A DNA stretch of 64,000 nucleotides from Herbiconiux solani NBRC 106740 (GCF_001571005.1 NZ_BCST01000010.1:44477-108476), one strand, 5' to 3'. Shown: positions 53,087 through 62,653, counted from the first letter of the stretch. Made by a program: numbers and translations. Notes: generated from the letters alone by a model not told the origin.

Positions 53087-55192
53087 GTGACCGCACTCAC
53101 TGGAGACCTCGACCCTCGCACCGGACCGCTCGCCCTCGCCGGCTCGCCCGGCCGCGACGACCGGGCCTCGCGCATCCGCACCCGCCGGCACTGGGGTGCC
53201 TGGCACACCGGGCTGGTGCTGCTCGCCGCCCTCGCCTCGTTCAGCAGCCTCTGGGCGCTCGAGCTCGGCCAGCGCTCGGAGTACTACGCGTCGATCGCGC
53301 TCTCGATGAGCAAGAACTGGTCGAACTTCCTCTTCGGGGCGGTCGACCCGACCGGTGTGGTGTCGCTCGACAAGATCCCCGGTTCGTACTGGGTGCCGGC
53401 GCTGTTCGTGAAGGTCTTCGGGTTCTCGACCTGGTCGGTAGATGCTCCCAACGCGATCGCGACGGTCGTCACGGTCGTGCTCGTGGCGGTCACCGCGAAG
53501 CGCCTGCTCACCCCGACCGCGGGGCTCGTCGCCGGTGCGGCCGTCGCGGCCACGCCCATCCTGGCCGCCGTCGCCCGCACGAACCAGCCGGAGTCGTTCT
53601 TCGTGCTGGCCCTCGCGCTCGCGGCCTGGGCGGCGTCGAAGGCGCTGACCCGGGGCTCGGCGGGCTGGCTGGTCGGGGCCGGAGCCTTCATCGCGCTCGC
53701 CTTCCAGATGTACATGCTCGAGGCGTGGGCGGTCTGGCCGGCACTCGCCGCCGCGTACCTGTGCGTGAAGAAGTCGTGGTGGCGGAAGGTCCGTGATCTG
53801 GCGATCGCCGGGGTCGTGAGCCTGGCGCTGTCGCTGGCCTGGATCATCCTGGTCTGGGCGGTGCCCGCCGGCAGCCGGCCGTACGTGGGTGGCACGTACA
53901 GCAACAACCCGTTCGAGATGGTGTTCGGCTACAACGGGCTCGGCCGGTTCTCGGCCACCGCGACCTCGGACGCCTACCGGTCGTTCACCCCGCCGTTCTC
54001 CGGTGACGCCGGGGCGCTCCGGCTGTTCAACGCCGAGGTCGGGCCCCAGGGGGCCTGGCTCATCCCCGCCGCGGTGCTCGCCGTGGTGGTGCTCGCGGTG
54101 CTGCGGTTCTCCCGGCCGGTGCTGGTCTTCCTCGGCGGCTGGCTGTTCGTCTTCGGCGCGATGTTCTCGGCGGTCGCCGGGATGCACCAGTTCTACACGG
54201 CGTCGCTGGCCCTGCCGCTGGGGCTTCTGGTGGGGCTCGCGTTCGCCCAGGCGCGAAAGCGGGGAGTGCTCTGGCCTCAGCTCGCCCTGATCCTGGTCGC
54301 GGCGGCCACCGCTCTCGGCATCGGGCTCTACCAGCCGACCTACCTGTACCCGGTCGCGGTCGCGCAGGCCGTCATCGCGGTCGTGGTCTGCATCCTGCTC
54401 GTCTGGGAGCGGCGGCGGGCACGCGCTTCGAATCCTGGGATGCCTCGCGGCCGTCTCGTGCGGATCGTGGCGGGGTCGGCCGTCCCCGTGCTGGCGGGCG
54501 TCGCGCTGCTGCTGACCCCTGCCGCCTGGTCGCTCGACGTGATGAACCACGCGAACTCGATCAACCCGATCGCGGGCAGCGGCTCGAGCCTCAGCGCGGG
54601 CTTCGGGGGCGGAGGGCGGCCCGGCGCGGCCGCGAGCGGCTTCGGTACGCGCGACGGCGGCGGTGCGGGGGCCTCCGGCCGGACCGGCGGACAGGCTGCG
54701 CCGGGCGGCGCGACGGACGCCCCCCGGGACGGGACGCGTCCGGCAGCCGACGGGGGAGCGAGCGGCGGGGGAGCCGCCGGCGCGATCGCCGGCGCGACCG
54801 ACCGCACCGTGCTCGCCTACGTCGAGGCGCACCGCGACGGAGCCCGCTACCTCCTCGCCACCTTCGGCGCCCAGTCGGCCGCCGGCTACATCACCGAGAC
54901 CGACGGCGACGCGGTGCTGCCGATCGGAGGCTTCAGCGGGGCCGACCCGGCGCCGTCGTTCGACGCCTTCACGGCGCTGGTCTCCTCGGGCGAGCTCCGG
55001 TACGTGCTGATGTCGAGCACCGGCGGCGGGTTCGGCGGGAGCGGTGGCGCAGGCGCGGGTGCACCCGGTGCAGGCGCCGGCACGTCGAGCCCCGTCCTCT
55101 CCACCGGTGACGTCGCCGAGATCCGCGACTGGGTCACCTCGAACTGCACACCCGTCGAGACCATCAGCGAGCTCTACTCCTGCGCTCCCTAG
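53087..55192 (+). CDS. GT39-type membrane glycosyltransferase (ArnT/PMT-like)
   Basis: A 701-residue polytopic membrane protein. The N-terminal half has the GT-C features: a first extracellular loop with LGQRSEYYASI and VDPTGVVSLDKIPGSYWVPAL, NQPESFFVLALALAAW and about eleven transmembrane helices. These enzymes transfer a sugar from a lipid carrier to a protein or lipid. The C-terminal 200 residues are extracytoplasmic, with a Gly/Ala/Arg-rich linker (about 500-560) and a small globular domain that ends with two cysteines. GTG 53087 lies 7 nt after TAGCTT. Confidence 0.85.
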   Translation: MTALTGDLDPRTGPLALAGSPGRDDRASRIRTRRHWGAWHTGLVLLAALASFSSLWALELGQRSEYYASIALSMSKNWSNFLFGAVDPTGVVSLDKIPGSYWVPALFVKVFGFSTWSVDAPNAIATVVTVVLVAVTAKRLLTPTAGLVAGAAVAATPILAAVARTNQPESFFVLALALAAWAASKALTRGSAGWLVGAGAFIALAFQMYMLEAWAVWPALAAAYLCVKKSWWRKVRDLAIAGVVSLALSLAWIILVWAVPAGSRPYVGGTYSNNPFEMVFGYNGLGRFSATATSDAYRSFTPPFSGDAGALRLFNAEVGPQGAWLIPAAVLAVVVLAVLRFSRPVLVFLGGWLFVFGAMFSAVAGMHQFYTASLALPLGLLVGLAFAQARKRGVLWPQLALILVAAATALGIGLYQPTYLYPVAVAQAVIAVVVCILLVWERRRARASNPGMPRGRLVRIVAGSAVPVLAGVALLLTPAAWSLDVMNHANSINPIAGSGSSLSAGFGGGGRPGAAASGFGTRDGGGAGASGRTGGQAAPGGATDAPRDGTRPAADGGASGGGAAGAIAGATDRTVLAYVEAHRDGARYLLATFGAQSAAGYITETDGDAVLPIGGFSGADPAPSFDAFTALVSSGELRYVLMSSTGGGFGGSGGAGAGAPGAGAGTSSPVLSTGDVAEIRDWVTSNCTPVETISELYSCAP

Positions 55193-55227
55193 GCGATTCA
55201 GAAAACTCTTGACACCGAAGGCCCGAC

Positions 55228-55263
55228 CTGGTTGGTTAGTTACATGACTAATGAACCAACCAG
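55228..55263. promoter_or_regulatory. GntR/YtrA operator
   Basis: Nested inverted repeats: outer CTGGTTGGTT (55228-55237)/AACCAACCAG (55254-55263) and inner TTAGT (55236-55240)/ACTAA (55247-55251). TTGACA (55209-55214) lies just upstream and is the likely -35. The YtrA-type regulator encoded next to it is the expected ligand. Confidence 0.75.
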
Positions 55264-55274
55264 GGAGGCCGACC

Positions 55275-55631
55275 GTGGATGACTCGCGGCCGATCTTCGT
55301 TCAGATCGCGGAGCTGATCGAGAACGACATCCTGGCCGGCACTCTGCCCGAAGAGAGCCAGGTTCCCTCGACGAACGAGTTCGCGGCCTTCCATCGCATC
55401 AACCCGGCGACCGCCGGCAAGGGCGTGAACCTGCTCGTCGACGAGGGGATCCTCTACAAGAGAAGAGGCATCGGCATGTTCGTCGCAACGGGGGCGCGCG
55501 AGCGCCTGGTCTCGAAGAGACGTGAGCAGTTCCAGACCCAGTACGTCCGCCCGCTCGTCACGGAGGCCGCCAAGCTCGGCATCTCCGGCGCCGCGCTGGT
55601 CGACATGATCCGAGAGGAGAACGACGCATGA
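55275..55631 (+). CDS. GntR-family regulator, YtrA type
   Basis: A 118-residue regulator with the winged helix at residues 5-70 (FVQIAELIENDILAGTLPEE then STNEFAAFHRINPATAGKG) and a short helical dimerisation tail, as in YtrA. I prefer GTG 55275, which has GGGAGG 6 bases upstream; the ATG at 55251 lies in the operator. The stop overlaps the ABC gene by ATGA. It likely represses this operon. Confidence 0.88.
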   Translation: MDDSRPIFVQIAELIENDILAGTLPEESQVPSTNEFAAFHRINPATAGKGVNLLVDEGILYKRRGIGMFVATGARERLVSKRREQFQTQYVRPLVTEAAKLGISGAALVDMIREENDA

Positions 55632-56551
55632 CCGCCGTCGTCGAGGCCAGAGGCCTCACCAAGCGCTACAAGAACGTCACCGCCGTCGACCACGTCGACC
55701 TGACCATCGAGGAGAACACGATCTACGGTCTCCTCGGCCGCAACGGAGCGGGCAAGACGACCCTGATGCAACTGCTCACCGGCCAGGAGTTCGCCGGATC
55801 GGGGAGCATCCGCGTCTTCGGGGAGGACCCGGTCGAGAACGCCCGCGTGCTCAGCCGGATCAGCTTCATCAAGGAGAGCCAGAAGTACCCGGAGGACTTC
55901 ACGGCGCGGCACGTCCTCAGAAGTGCTCCGTGGTTCTTCCCGGAGTGGGACGCCGAGTTCGCCGACCGCCTGGTCGCCGACTTCCGGCTGCCGCTGAAGA
56001 CCCGCATCAAGAAGCTCTCGCGCGGCCAGCTCTCGGCGATCGGCGTCATCACGGGCCTGGCGTCCCGGGCGCCGCTGACCTTCTTCGACGAGCCCTACCT
56101 GGGGCTGGATGCGGTGGCCCGGCAGATCTTCTACGACCGCCTCCTCGAGGACTACGCCGAGCATCCGCGCACCGTCGTGCTCTCGACGCATCTGATCGAC
56201 GAGGTCGGCGATCTGCTCGAGCACGTGATCGTGATCGACGACGGCGCCATCGTGATCGACCAGGATGCGGAGAGTCTCCGCGGGTCGGCCAGCACGATCG
56301 CCGGCACCGCTGCCGCGGTCGACGCTTTCACCGCCGGGCGCGAGGTGCTGCACAGCGAGCGCCTCGGCGGCCTGGCCACGGCCACCGTCGGACGCCTGAG
56401 CGCCGCCGAGCGGGCGGAGGCCTCCGCGGCCGGGCTCGAAGTGGGCCCGGTGTCGCTGCAGCAGCTCGTGGTGCGGACCACGGCGGGCAGCGTCCCCGCA
56501 GCCACCTCGGCCGACGCATCCACCTCGTTCGACAAGGAGCAGAGCGCATGA
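55628..56551 (+). CDS. ABC transporter ATP-binding protein
   Basis: A 307-residue ABC ATPase: Walker A GRNGAGKTT (about residues 37-45), a signature of modified form LSRGQLSAIG, Walker B LTFFDEPYLG and a switch His in VVLSTHLI. The C-terminal 80 residues after the ATPase are Ala-rich and of unknown role. Together with the GntR regulator and the next membrane protein it forms an operon of the YtrABC type, often induced by cell-wall-active antibiotics. Confidence 0.9.
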   Translation: MTAVVEARGLTKRYKNVTAVDHVDLTIEENTIYGLLGRNGAGKTTLMQLLTGQEFAGSGSIRVFGEDPVENARVLSRISFIKESQKYPEDFTARHVLRSAPWFFPEWDAEFADRLVADFRLPLKTRIKKLSRGQLSAIGVITGLASRAPLTFFDEPYLGLDAVARQIFYDRLLEDYAEHPRTVVLSTHLIDEVGDLLEHVIVIDDGAIVIDQDAESLRGSASTIAGTAAAVDAFTAGREVLHSERLGGLATATVGRLSAAERAEASAAGLEVGPVSLQQLVVRTTAGSVPAATSADASTSFDKEQSA

Positions 56552-57345
56552 CCTCGTACAGCCCGCCCGCGACCGCCACGGCGGCCGGCATCGCCGATGC
56601 ACCCCACCGGTCCCACCGCATCCTCGCGGTCTCCCGGCTGCAGTTGTCGAACCGGATGAGCGTGTTCGGGGTGCCGTGGATGATCCTCGGCTTCATCTTC
56701 CTGGTCAACCTCGTGATCTGGTGGATCATCTACCAGTCGGTGGCCGACCCCGCCGACCGCACCGACGCCTTGGAGGGGCTGCAGTACTCGGGCGCGTCGT
56801 TCTACTTCTTCGTCTACATGCTCGTGCTCGGCGTGCTGTCGATGGCGCAGTACTTCCCGCTCGCGCTGGGGCTGAGCGCCACGCGGCGCGAGTTCTGGTT
56901 CGGCACGTCGCTCGTCTTCGTGCTGCTCTCGGTGCTCTACGGCGTCGGGTTCACCGTGCTCGCGACGATCGAGCGGGCGACCGAGGGCTGGGGCTTCGGC
57001 GGGCGGATGTTCACCGTCGTCTACTTCGGCGGCTGGGACGCGCCGTGGTACACGCGGCTGTTGCTGTTCACGTCGGCGTTCCTGTTCTTCTTCTTCGTGG
57101 GCGCGGCGATCGCGACGATCTACCAGCGGTGGCGCGTGAACGGGATGCTCGCCTTCTTCGCCACCCTCGGTGTCGTGCTCGTGGGAGCGGCCGTGCTGAT
57201 CACGCTGGGGTCCGGCTGGCCGGCGGTGGGCGCGTGGTTCGCGTCGACCGGGGCGGCGGGCGTCGTGGCCTGGGGCCTCATCCCCACCGCCGTCGCGGCG
57301 GTCGTCGGCTACCTCGTCCTCCGCCGGGCCACCCCCCGAGGCTGA
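56548..57345 (+). CDS. ABC transporter membrane protein
   Basis: A 265-residue permease with six or seven hydrophobic segments (for example WMILGFIFLVNLVIWWII and TSAFLFFFFVGAAIATIY), no other domain. Its ATG overlaps the ATPase stop. It is the partner of the preceding ATP-binding protein. What it transports is unknown. Confidence 0.85.
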   Translation: MTSYSPPATATAAGIADAPHRSHRILAVSRLQLSNRMSVFGVPWMILGFIFLVNLVIWWIIYQSVADPADRTDALEGLQYSGASFYFFVYMLVLGVLSMAQYFPLALGLSATRREFWFGTSLVFVLLSVLYGVGFTVLATIERATEGWGFGGRMFTVVYFGGWDAPWYTRLLLFTSAFLFFFFVGAAIATIYQRWRVNGMLAFFATLGVVLVGAAVLITLGSGWPAVGAWFASTGAAGVVAWGLIPTAVAAVVGYLVLRRATPRG

Positions 57346-57353
57346 CCCCAGAC

Positions 57354-57422
57354 TGTCCGCGATCCGTCACTTGTTGTCGCTAAATCCTTCGGATGGCGAC
57401 AACAACTGACGGATCGCGGACA
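57354..57422. repeat. 69-nt long inverted repeat (bidirectional hairpin)
   Basis: TGTCCGCGATCCGTCA (57354-57369) pairs with 57407-57422 without mismatch; after one C-C mismatch TTGTTGTCG (57371-57379) pairs with 57397-57405. The 17-nt loop has its own ATCC/GGAT. It separates convergent genes and may act as a terminator, but is larger than the others here and may be a genome repeat. Confidence 0.9.
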
Positions 57423-57429
57423 TTGGGCG

Positions 57430-59286
57430 CTAGACCAAGAGCTGGTGCTTGGCCAGGTCTCGGTAGAGGGGGGTCGAGACCACCAGCTCGGAGTGGGTGC
57501 CGACACCGACGACACGGCCGTGGTCGACCACGACGATCTGGTCGGAGTCGACCACGGTCGAGAGCCGGTGCGCGATCACGATCAGCGACCGGTTCTCGGC
57601 CACGGCGTCGATCGCCCCGCGCAGCATCTGCTCGTTGAGGCCGTCCAGCGACGAGGTCGACTCGTCCAGCAGCAGCACCGGGGGCGCCGCGAGCAGCGCC
57701 CGCGCGATCGCGAGCCGCTGGCGCTCGCCGCCGGAGAGCATCACGCCGTCCTCGCCGACCGCCGCATCCAGCCCCTCGGGCGAGCGCGAGAGCACCTCGC
57801 CGAGGTTCACGGCGTGCAGCACCGCGATGCAGTCCTCGTCGGTGGCGTCGGGGCTCGCGAGCAGCAGGTTCTGGCGGATGCTGCCGGCCAGTACCGGCGC
57901 ATCCTGCTCGACGTAGCCGATCTGGGAGCGCAGCTCGGTGCGGGAGAGCTGGCGCACGTCGACGCCGCCGAAGCGCACGGCGCCCGCGGTCGGGTCGTAG
58001 AAGCGCTCGATCAGGGCGAGGATCGTGCTCTTGCCGGCACCCGAGGGTCCGACGATCGCCGTGCGCTTGCCGCGCGGGGCCGTGAAGCTCACGCCGTGCA
58101 GCACGCCGGTCGACACCTCGTCCTCCGGGGCGTCCTGCAGGCCGGAGTCGCCCGCCTTCCGCACCTCGTCGTAGGCGAAGTGCACATCGACGAACTCCAC
58201 CGCCGGGGCATCGGGCGAGGCCGAGCCGGGGGCGGCGAGGGCTGCGATCTCCCGGTCGTCCTGGCCCTCGACCGGCAGGTCGATGATCTCCTGGATGCGG
58301 CCGAGCGCACCCAGCGCCTGGTTCACCGAGTTGAGGGCGCCGAAGGCCTGCCCGAGCGGCATGATCATCATGAACAGGAACAGGATGAACGACACCAGGC
58401 TCGCGATCGTGATCGCGCCCGAGGCGACCCGGAAGCCGCCGACGCCGAGCACGACCAGGAGCGACACCTGCAGCGCGATGCCGGCGATCGGCACGACGAG
58501 GGCCGAGATCTTCGCGACCTTGACGCCCGCCTCCCAGGCCCCCTGAGCATCCTTCTCGACGGTCGCGGTCTCGCGCTCGGTCGCGTTGGCGGCCCGCACG
58601 GTGCGGATCGCGCTGATCGAGCGCTCGACGGCCGCGGCCAGGTCGCCGACCTTCTCCTGCTGCTGGCGGCTCGCCGTGCGCACCCGGCTGGAGATGAGCA
58701 CCACGGTGACCACGGAGACCGCGATCACGAGCACCGTGAGACCGAGCAGCACCGGGTCGATGATGAGCATCGCGACGATCGCGCCGAAGAAGACCAGGGA
58801 TCCGCCGATCGCGTCGACGAGCCCTTGGGTGATCACCGCGTAGAGCAGCGTCGTGTCCGAGCCGACCCGCGAGACGAGGTCGCCGGTGCGGCGGGTGTCG
58901 AACTGGCTGATCGGCAGGCGCAGCATCCGGTAGACCAGCTGGCGGCGGGCCGAGAGCACGACGCTCGTGCCCGTGCGCTGCAGCAGGTAGTGCTGGAAGC
59001 CGCTGATCACGCCGGAGACGACGACCAGGGCGACGAGTGCCCAGACCAGCATGTCGAGCGGGCGGCCGGCTTCGACGACGGTGATGACCTGGCTGACCAG
59101 CAGTGGCTGGGCGAGGCTCGCGGCCGCCCCGAGGATGCTGAGCGCGACGACGACCGCGAGCACCTTCTTGTGCTCGAACAGGAACGGCAGCAGCTGGCTG
59201 AACTTGGCCCGGGGGCCTTCGTCGGCCTTGCGGCCGCGCGCGAACGGGCTCCGCGACCGCGGGGCTGATGACGTCGTACTGGACAT
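57430..59286 (-). CDS. ABC exporter half-transporter (type IV, MsbA-like)
   Basis: A 618-residue fused membrane-ATPase protein. Residues 30-330 hold six transmembrane segments; the ATPase has Walker A GPSGAGKST, signature LSGGERQRLAIARAL, Walker B VLLLDESTSSLD and the IAHRLSTV H-loop. It probably works as a homodimer exporting a lipid, peptide or drug. The start at ATG 59286 follows a purine-rich AAAGAAGAG. Longer readings beyond it are shadows of the MFS gene. Confidence 0.9.
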   Translation of the reverse strand: MSSTTSSAPRSRSPFARGRKADEGPRAKFSQLLPFLFEHKKVLAVVVALSILGAAASLAQPLLVSQVITVVEAGRPLDMLVWALVALVVVSGVISGFQHYLLQRTGTSVVLSARRQLVYRMLRLPISQFDTRRTGDLVSRVGSDTTLLYAVITQGLVDAIGGSLVFFGAIVAMLIIDPVLLGLTVLVIAVSVVTVVLISSRVRTASRQQQEKVGDLAAAVERSISAIRTVRAANATERETATVEKDAQGAWEAGVKVAKISALVVPIAGIALQVSLLVVLGVGGFRVASGAITIASLVSFILFLFMMIMPLGQAFGALNSVNQALGALGRIQEIIDLPVEGQDDREIAALAAPGSASPDAPAVEFVDVHFAYDEVRKAGDSGLQDAPEDEVSTGVLHGVSFTAPRGKRTAIVGPSGAGKSTILALIERFYDPTAGAVRFGGVDVRQLSRTELRSQIGYVEQDAPVLAGSIRQNLLLASPDATDEDCIAVLHAVNLGEVLSRSPEGLDAAVGEDGVMLSGGERQRLAIARALLAAPPVLLLDESTSSLDGLNEQMLRGAIDAVAENRSLIVIAHRLSTVVDSDQIVVVDHGRVVGVGTHSELVVSTPLYRDLAKHQLLV

Positions 59287-59320
59287 GCTCTTCTTTCTGA
59301 TACCGATGGGCGCGAACGCC

Positions 59321-59353
59321 GGAGGGCGAGCGGATCCGATCCGCTCGCCCTCC
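59321..59353. terminator. terminator of the MFS gene
   Basis: GGAGGGCGAGCGGAT (59321-59335) pairs with ATCCGCTCGCCCTCC (59339-59353), 3-nt loop CCG. Confidence 0.85.
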
Positions 59354-59372
59354 AGGATAAGTCCCGCGCCTG

Positions 59373-60776
59373 TCAGCTCAGCCGGTCGGCGAAGTCGACG
59401 TCGTCGGCCTTCTGCGGCTTGCTGATCAGCAGTGCGGTCAGCGTGATCAGGGCCATCAGCGACAGGTAGTTGCCGACGAGGGCCGTGCTGCCGTCCGCCG
59501 CCTGCCAGAGCGCCACCGCGATGAACGGCGCGACGGCCGCACCGAGGATCGAGGCCACGTTGTAGCTGATCGCCGATCCGGTGTAGCGCACGTTCGCCGG
59601 GAAGAGCTCGGGCAGCTCGGAGCCCATCGGGCCGAAGGTGAGGCCCATCAGCGTGAAGCCGATGATGAGGAGGGCCATGACGCCCACGAAGCCGCCGGCG
59701 AACAGCGGCACGAAGAGCAGGCCGAACGCGGCGATGCCGACCGTCGTCCAGATCAGGGCGTTGCGGCGGCCGACCTTCTCGGCGAGCGGGCCGGAGACCA
59801 GCGTGAAGATGCCGAAGAACACGCAGCCGACGACGAGCATGATCAGGAAGTCGTTGCGCCCGTAGCCGAGCCCCGGCACGAAGGTCGAGGGGTCGAAGGC
59901 CTTGCCCGCCTTCTCGGCCGCGGCCTGCGCGACCTCGACCGAGGAGGCCGTGGTGCCGAAGGTGAGCGTGAACGTGGTCATCAGGTAGAAGAGCACGTAG
60001 GTGGCCAGCATGATGAACGTGCCGAGGATGAGCGGGCGCCAGCTGGTCTTGAACACGCGGGCGAGCGGCAGCTTGGCCACCTCGCCCTTCTCGACGACCT
60101 TCTGGAAGGCCGGCGTCTCGACCAGGCGCACCCGCACGTAGAGGCCGACGATCACGAGCACGGCCGAGACGAGGAACGGCACCCGCCAGCCCCAGGCGAG
60201 GAAGGCGTCCGGCGCGAGGGTGGTGCTGAGGATGAGGAACACGACGTTGGCGATGATGAACCCGATCGGCGCGCCGAGCTGCGGGAAGGTTCCGTAGATC
60301 GAGCGCTTGCCCTTCGGGGCGTTCTCGGTCGCGAGCAGCGCCGCACCCGACCACTCGCCGCCGAGCCCGAGGCCCTGGCAGAAACGCAGCAGCACGAGGA
60401 ATCCGGGGGCCAGGATCTCCCAGCCGGGCGTGAGACCGGTGGGCAGGCAGCCGATCAGCACGGTCGCGATGCCCATCGTGAGCAGCGAGGCCACGAGGGT
60501 GCGCTTGCGGCCGATCCGGTCGCCGAAGTGACCGAACAGGATGCTGCCCACGGGCCGCGCGACGAAGGCGACGCCGAACACCGCGAACGACTGCAACAGG
60601 GAGATCGTGGGGTCGGAGTTCGCGAAGAACAGCGCCGGGAAGACCAGGACGGCGGCGGTCGCGTAGACGTAGAAGTCGTAGAACTCGATCGAGGTGCCGA
60701 TCAGGCTCGCGAGGATGACGCGCCCGCGGGTGTTGGCCGGTGCGGCGGGGGGCGCGTCGAGGACAGAGGAGGACAT
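59373..60776 (-). CDS. MFS metabolite:H+ symporter (MHS family)
   Basis: A 467-residue transporter with 12 transmembrane segments. The MHS marks are IEFYDFYVYATAA near the start, HFGDRIGRKRTLVASLL (motif A), RFCQGLGLGGEWSGAALLATENAP after TM4, and a long central loop. Relatives include ProP and ShiA, which carry osmolytes, dicarboxylates or shikimate; the substrate is not predictable. ATG 60776 is supported by family length. It is divergent from ribokinase. Confidence 0.9.
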   Translation of the reverse strand: MSSSVLDAPPAAPANTRGRVILASLIGTSIEFYDFYVYATAAVLVFPALFFANSDPTISLLQSFAVFGVAFVARPVGSILFGHFGDRIGRKRTLVASLLTMGIATVLIGCLPTGLTPGWEILAPGFLVLLRFCQGLGLGGEWSGAALLATENAPKGKRSIYGTFPQLGAPIGFIIANVVFLILSTTLAPDAFLAWGWRVPFLVSAVLVIVGLYVRVRLVETPAFQKVVEKGEVAKLPLARVFKTSWRPLILGTFIMLATYVLFYLMTTFTLTFGTTASSVEVAQAAAEKAGKAFDPSTFVPGLGYGRNDFLIMLVVGCVFFGIFTLVSGPLAEKVGRRNALIWTTVGIAAFGLLFVPLFAGGFVGVMALLIIGFTLMGLTFGPMGSELPELFPANVRYTGSAISYNVASILGAAVAPFIAVALWQAADGSTALVGNYLSLMALITLTALLISKPQKADDVDFADRLS

Positions 60777-60956
60777 GGCGTCTCGTGCTTTCAGGGAATC
60801 GAGGAGTCGAAGGGACGGGGTGCCGCGGGAGAAGGCCGCTGACGCCGGTCGGGCGTCTTCGCGGGCACCGGTGTCAGCTAGAGGGCGAGGGTCGCTCGCG
60901 AACGCCTAGTTTACGCGCCCCGTAGGATGCTGAAGGACGTTTTCGAAGGAGTGCAC

Positions 60957-61769
60957 GTGGGTACCGTTGTCGTGGTCGGTTCGTTGAACATCGATTCCGT
61001 GGTCGCCGTGGAGCGCCACCCGCTTCCCGGGGAGACGCTGCTGGGCGGTGACCTCGTCAAGCACTTCGGCGGCAAGGGGGCGAACCAGGCCGTCGCCGCG
61101 GCGCGTGCCGGAGCCCGCGTGGGCTTCGTGGGCCGGGTGGGCGACGACCCCGACGGCGACGCGTACCTCCGCCGCCTGCAGGCCTACGGCGTCGACACCA
61201 CCCACATCGCCCGCACGACGGGCGTCGCCACCGGGCACGCCGCGATCGCCGTGGATGCCCGCGGCGAGAACACGATCATCGTCTCGCCGGGGGCCAACGG
61301 CCGCGTGACGGTCGCCGACCTGGCGTCGCTCCACTCGCTGCAGCCCGGAGACGTGCTGCTCGGTTCGCTCGAGGTCGACACGGACGTGATCGCCGAGGCC
61401 GCACGGATCGCGGCCGCCCGCGGAGCCCGCGTCATCCTCAACCTCGCCCCCTTCGCCCCGCTGCCCGGTGACGTGCTCGACCTCGCCGACCCCGTCGTCG
61501 TCAACGAGCACGAGAACGAGCTGCTCGCAGCCGACGGCCTGACGCCGCGGTCGGTGCTCGTCACCCTCGGCGGCGCCGGATCGCGCTGGGGCGAGCACGT
61601 CGTTCCCGCGGGCGTGGTGAGCGAGGTGGTCGACACGACCGGGGCGGGCGACTGCTACTGCGGCACGCTCGCGGCCGGCCTCGCCGCCGGCCTGAGCGAC
61701 GCGGATGCGATGCAGGCCGCGTCGACGGCCGCCGCGCTCTCGGTCGGCTGGGTCGGCGCCCAGCCCTGA
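60957..61769 (+). CDS. ribokinase-like PfkB-family sugar kinase
   Basis: A 270-residue PfkB kinase. Signatures are NIDSVVAVERHPLPGET near the start, GGKGANQAVAAARAG (PfkB signature 1), VVVNEHENE and DTTGAGDCYCGTLAAGL (catalytic Asp). GTG 60957 is chosen because GAAGGA lies 6 bases upstream. It is slightly shorter than typical RbsK. Divergent from the MHS transporter, which might supply a substrate; a GCTGACGCCGGT hairpin (60838-60878) lies between. Confidence 0.88.
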   Translation: MGTVVVVGSLNIDSVVAVERHPLPGETLLGGDLVKHFGGKGANQAVAAARAGARVGFVGRVGDDPDGDAYLRRLQAYGVDTTHIARTTGVATGHAAIAVDARGENTIIVSPGANGRVTVADLASLHSLQPGDVLLGSLEVDTDVIAEAARIAAARGARVILNLAPFAPLPGDVLDLADPVVVNEHENELLAADGLTPRSVLVTLGGAGSRWGEHVVPAGVVSEVVDTTGAGDCYCGTLAAGLAAGLSDADAMQAASTAAALSVGWVGAQP

Positions 61770-61816
61770 CCCCAGGTCACTGCGGCGGCGGCCGTCGCAG
61801 GGCCGGGCCGGGCCGT

Positions 61817-62653
61817 TCAGTCTGCGAGGAACTCCAGCACCACGCGGTTCCATTCCTCGGGGTGGCTGACGTTCACTCCGTGCGGTCCGCCGGCGACCAC
61901 GTGCAGCTCGCTCTGCGGGATGGCCGCGTGCGTGCGGGCTCCCGAGCCCTCGAACGGCACGGTCGCGTCGCCGTCGCCGTGGATCACTAGGGTCGGCACG
62001 GTCACCAGCGGCAGGTCGTCGCGGAAATCGCTGGTGCCGAACGAGGCCATCGTGGCCAGAGCGGCCTCCTTGCTCGCCTGAGCGGCGAGGGCGAGGGCTT
62101 CCTGGCGCTGGTCCTCGCTGACGACCAGTGTGCCGTCGACCGAGAAGAAGTCGCGTGTGAAACCGTCGAAGAACGACTCCCGGTTCGCCGTCAGCCCCGC
62201 CGTCATCTTCGCGGCTTCGGCCGGGCTGAGCGGCCCGTCGGGGTTGCCCGCGGTCGTGAGCATGTACGGCGTCACCGCGGAGGCGAACACGACACTGCGC
62301 ACCCGCTCCGTCCCGTACTTCGAGAAGTAGCGGGCCACCTCGCCGCCGCCCATCGAGAAGCCGACCAGGGTCGCATCCTGGAGGTCGAGTTCGACCAGGA
62401 GGGTATGGAGGTCTTCGGTCAGGGTGTCGTACCCGTAACCCGTGAGCGGCTTGTCGCTGCGTCCGAAACCCCGGCGGTCGTACGTGACGACGCGGTAGCC
62501 GGCGGCCTCGAAGACCGGGACCTGTTCCTTCCACGACTCACCGGAGAGCGGCCAGCCGTGGATGAGGACGACCGGGCGACCTGAGCCCCCGGTGTCGTCC
62601 ACGTGCAGCTTGGTGTCCTTGAACAGTCCGTGGTGGGCCGTGATCTCGGCCAT
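61817..62653 (-). CDS. alpha/beta hydrolase, non-heme chloroperoxidase-like
   Basis: A 278-residue alpha/beta hydrolase with LIHGWPLSGESW (oxyanion), the nucleophile elbow GFSMGGGE, a candidate Asp in VIHGDGDATVPF and His in GGPHGVN. Typical of cofactor-free haloperoxidase/esterase relatives; likely an esterase. It lies 84 bp downstream of ribH on the same strand but its own promoter is likely. Function in vivo unknown. Confidence 0.86.
   Translation of the reverse strand: MAEITAHHGLFKDTKLHVDDTGGSGRPVVLIHGWPLSGESWKEQVPVFEAAGYRVVTYDRRGFGRSDKPLTGYGYDTLTEDLHTLLVELDLQDATLVGFSMGGGEVARYFSKYGTERVRSVVFASAVTPYMLTTAGNPDGPLSPAEAAKMTAGLTANRESFFDGFTRDFFSVDGTLVVSEDQRQEALALAAQASKEAALATMASFGTSDFRDDLPLVTVPTLVIHGDGDATVPFEGSGARTHAAIPQSELHVVAGGPHGVNVSHPEEWNRVVLEFLAD

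Noticed and set aside
61780..61812. GC-rich hairpin between ribokinase and the hydrolase
   Set aside because: Only a short CTGCG/CGCAG stem with many alternatives in GC-rich sequence, too weak to call.
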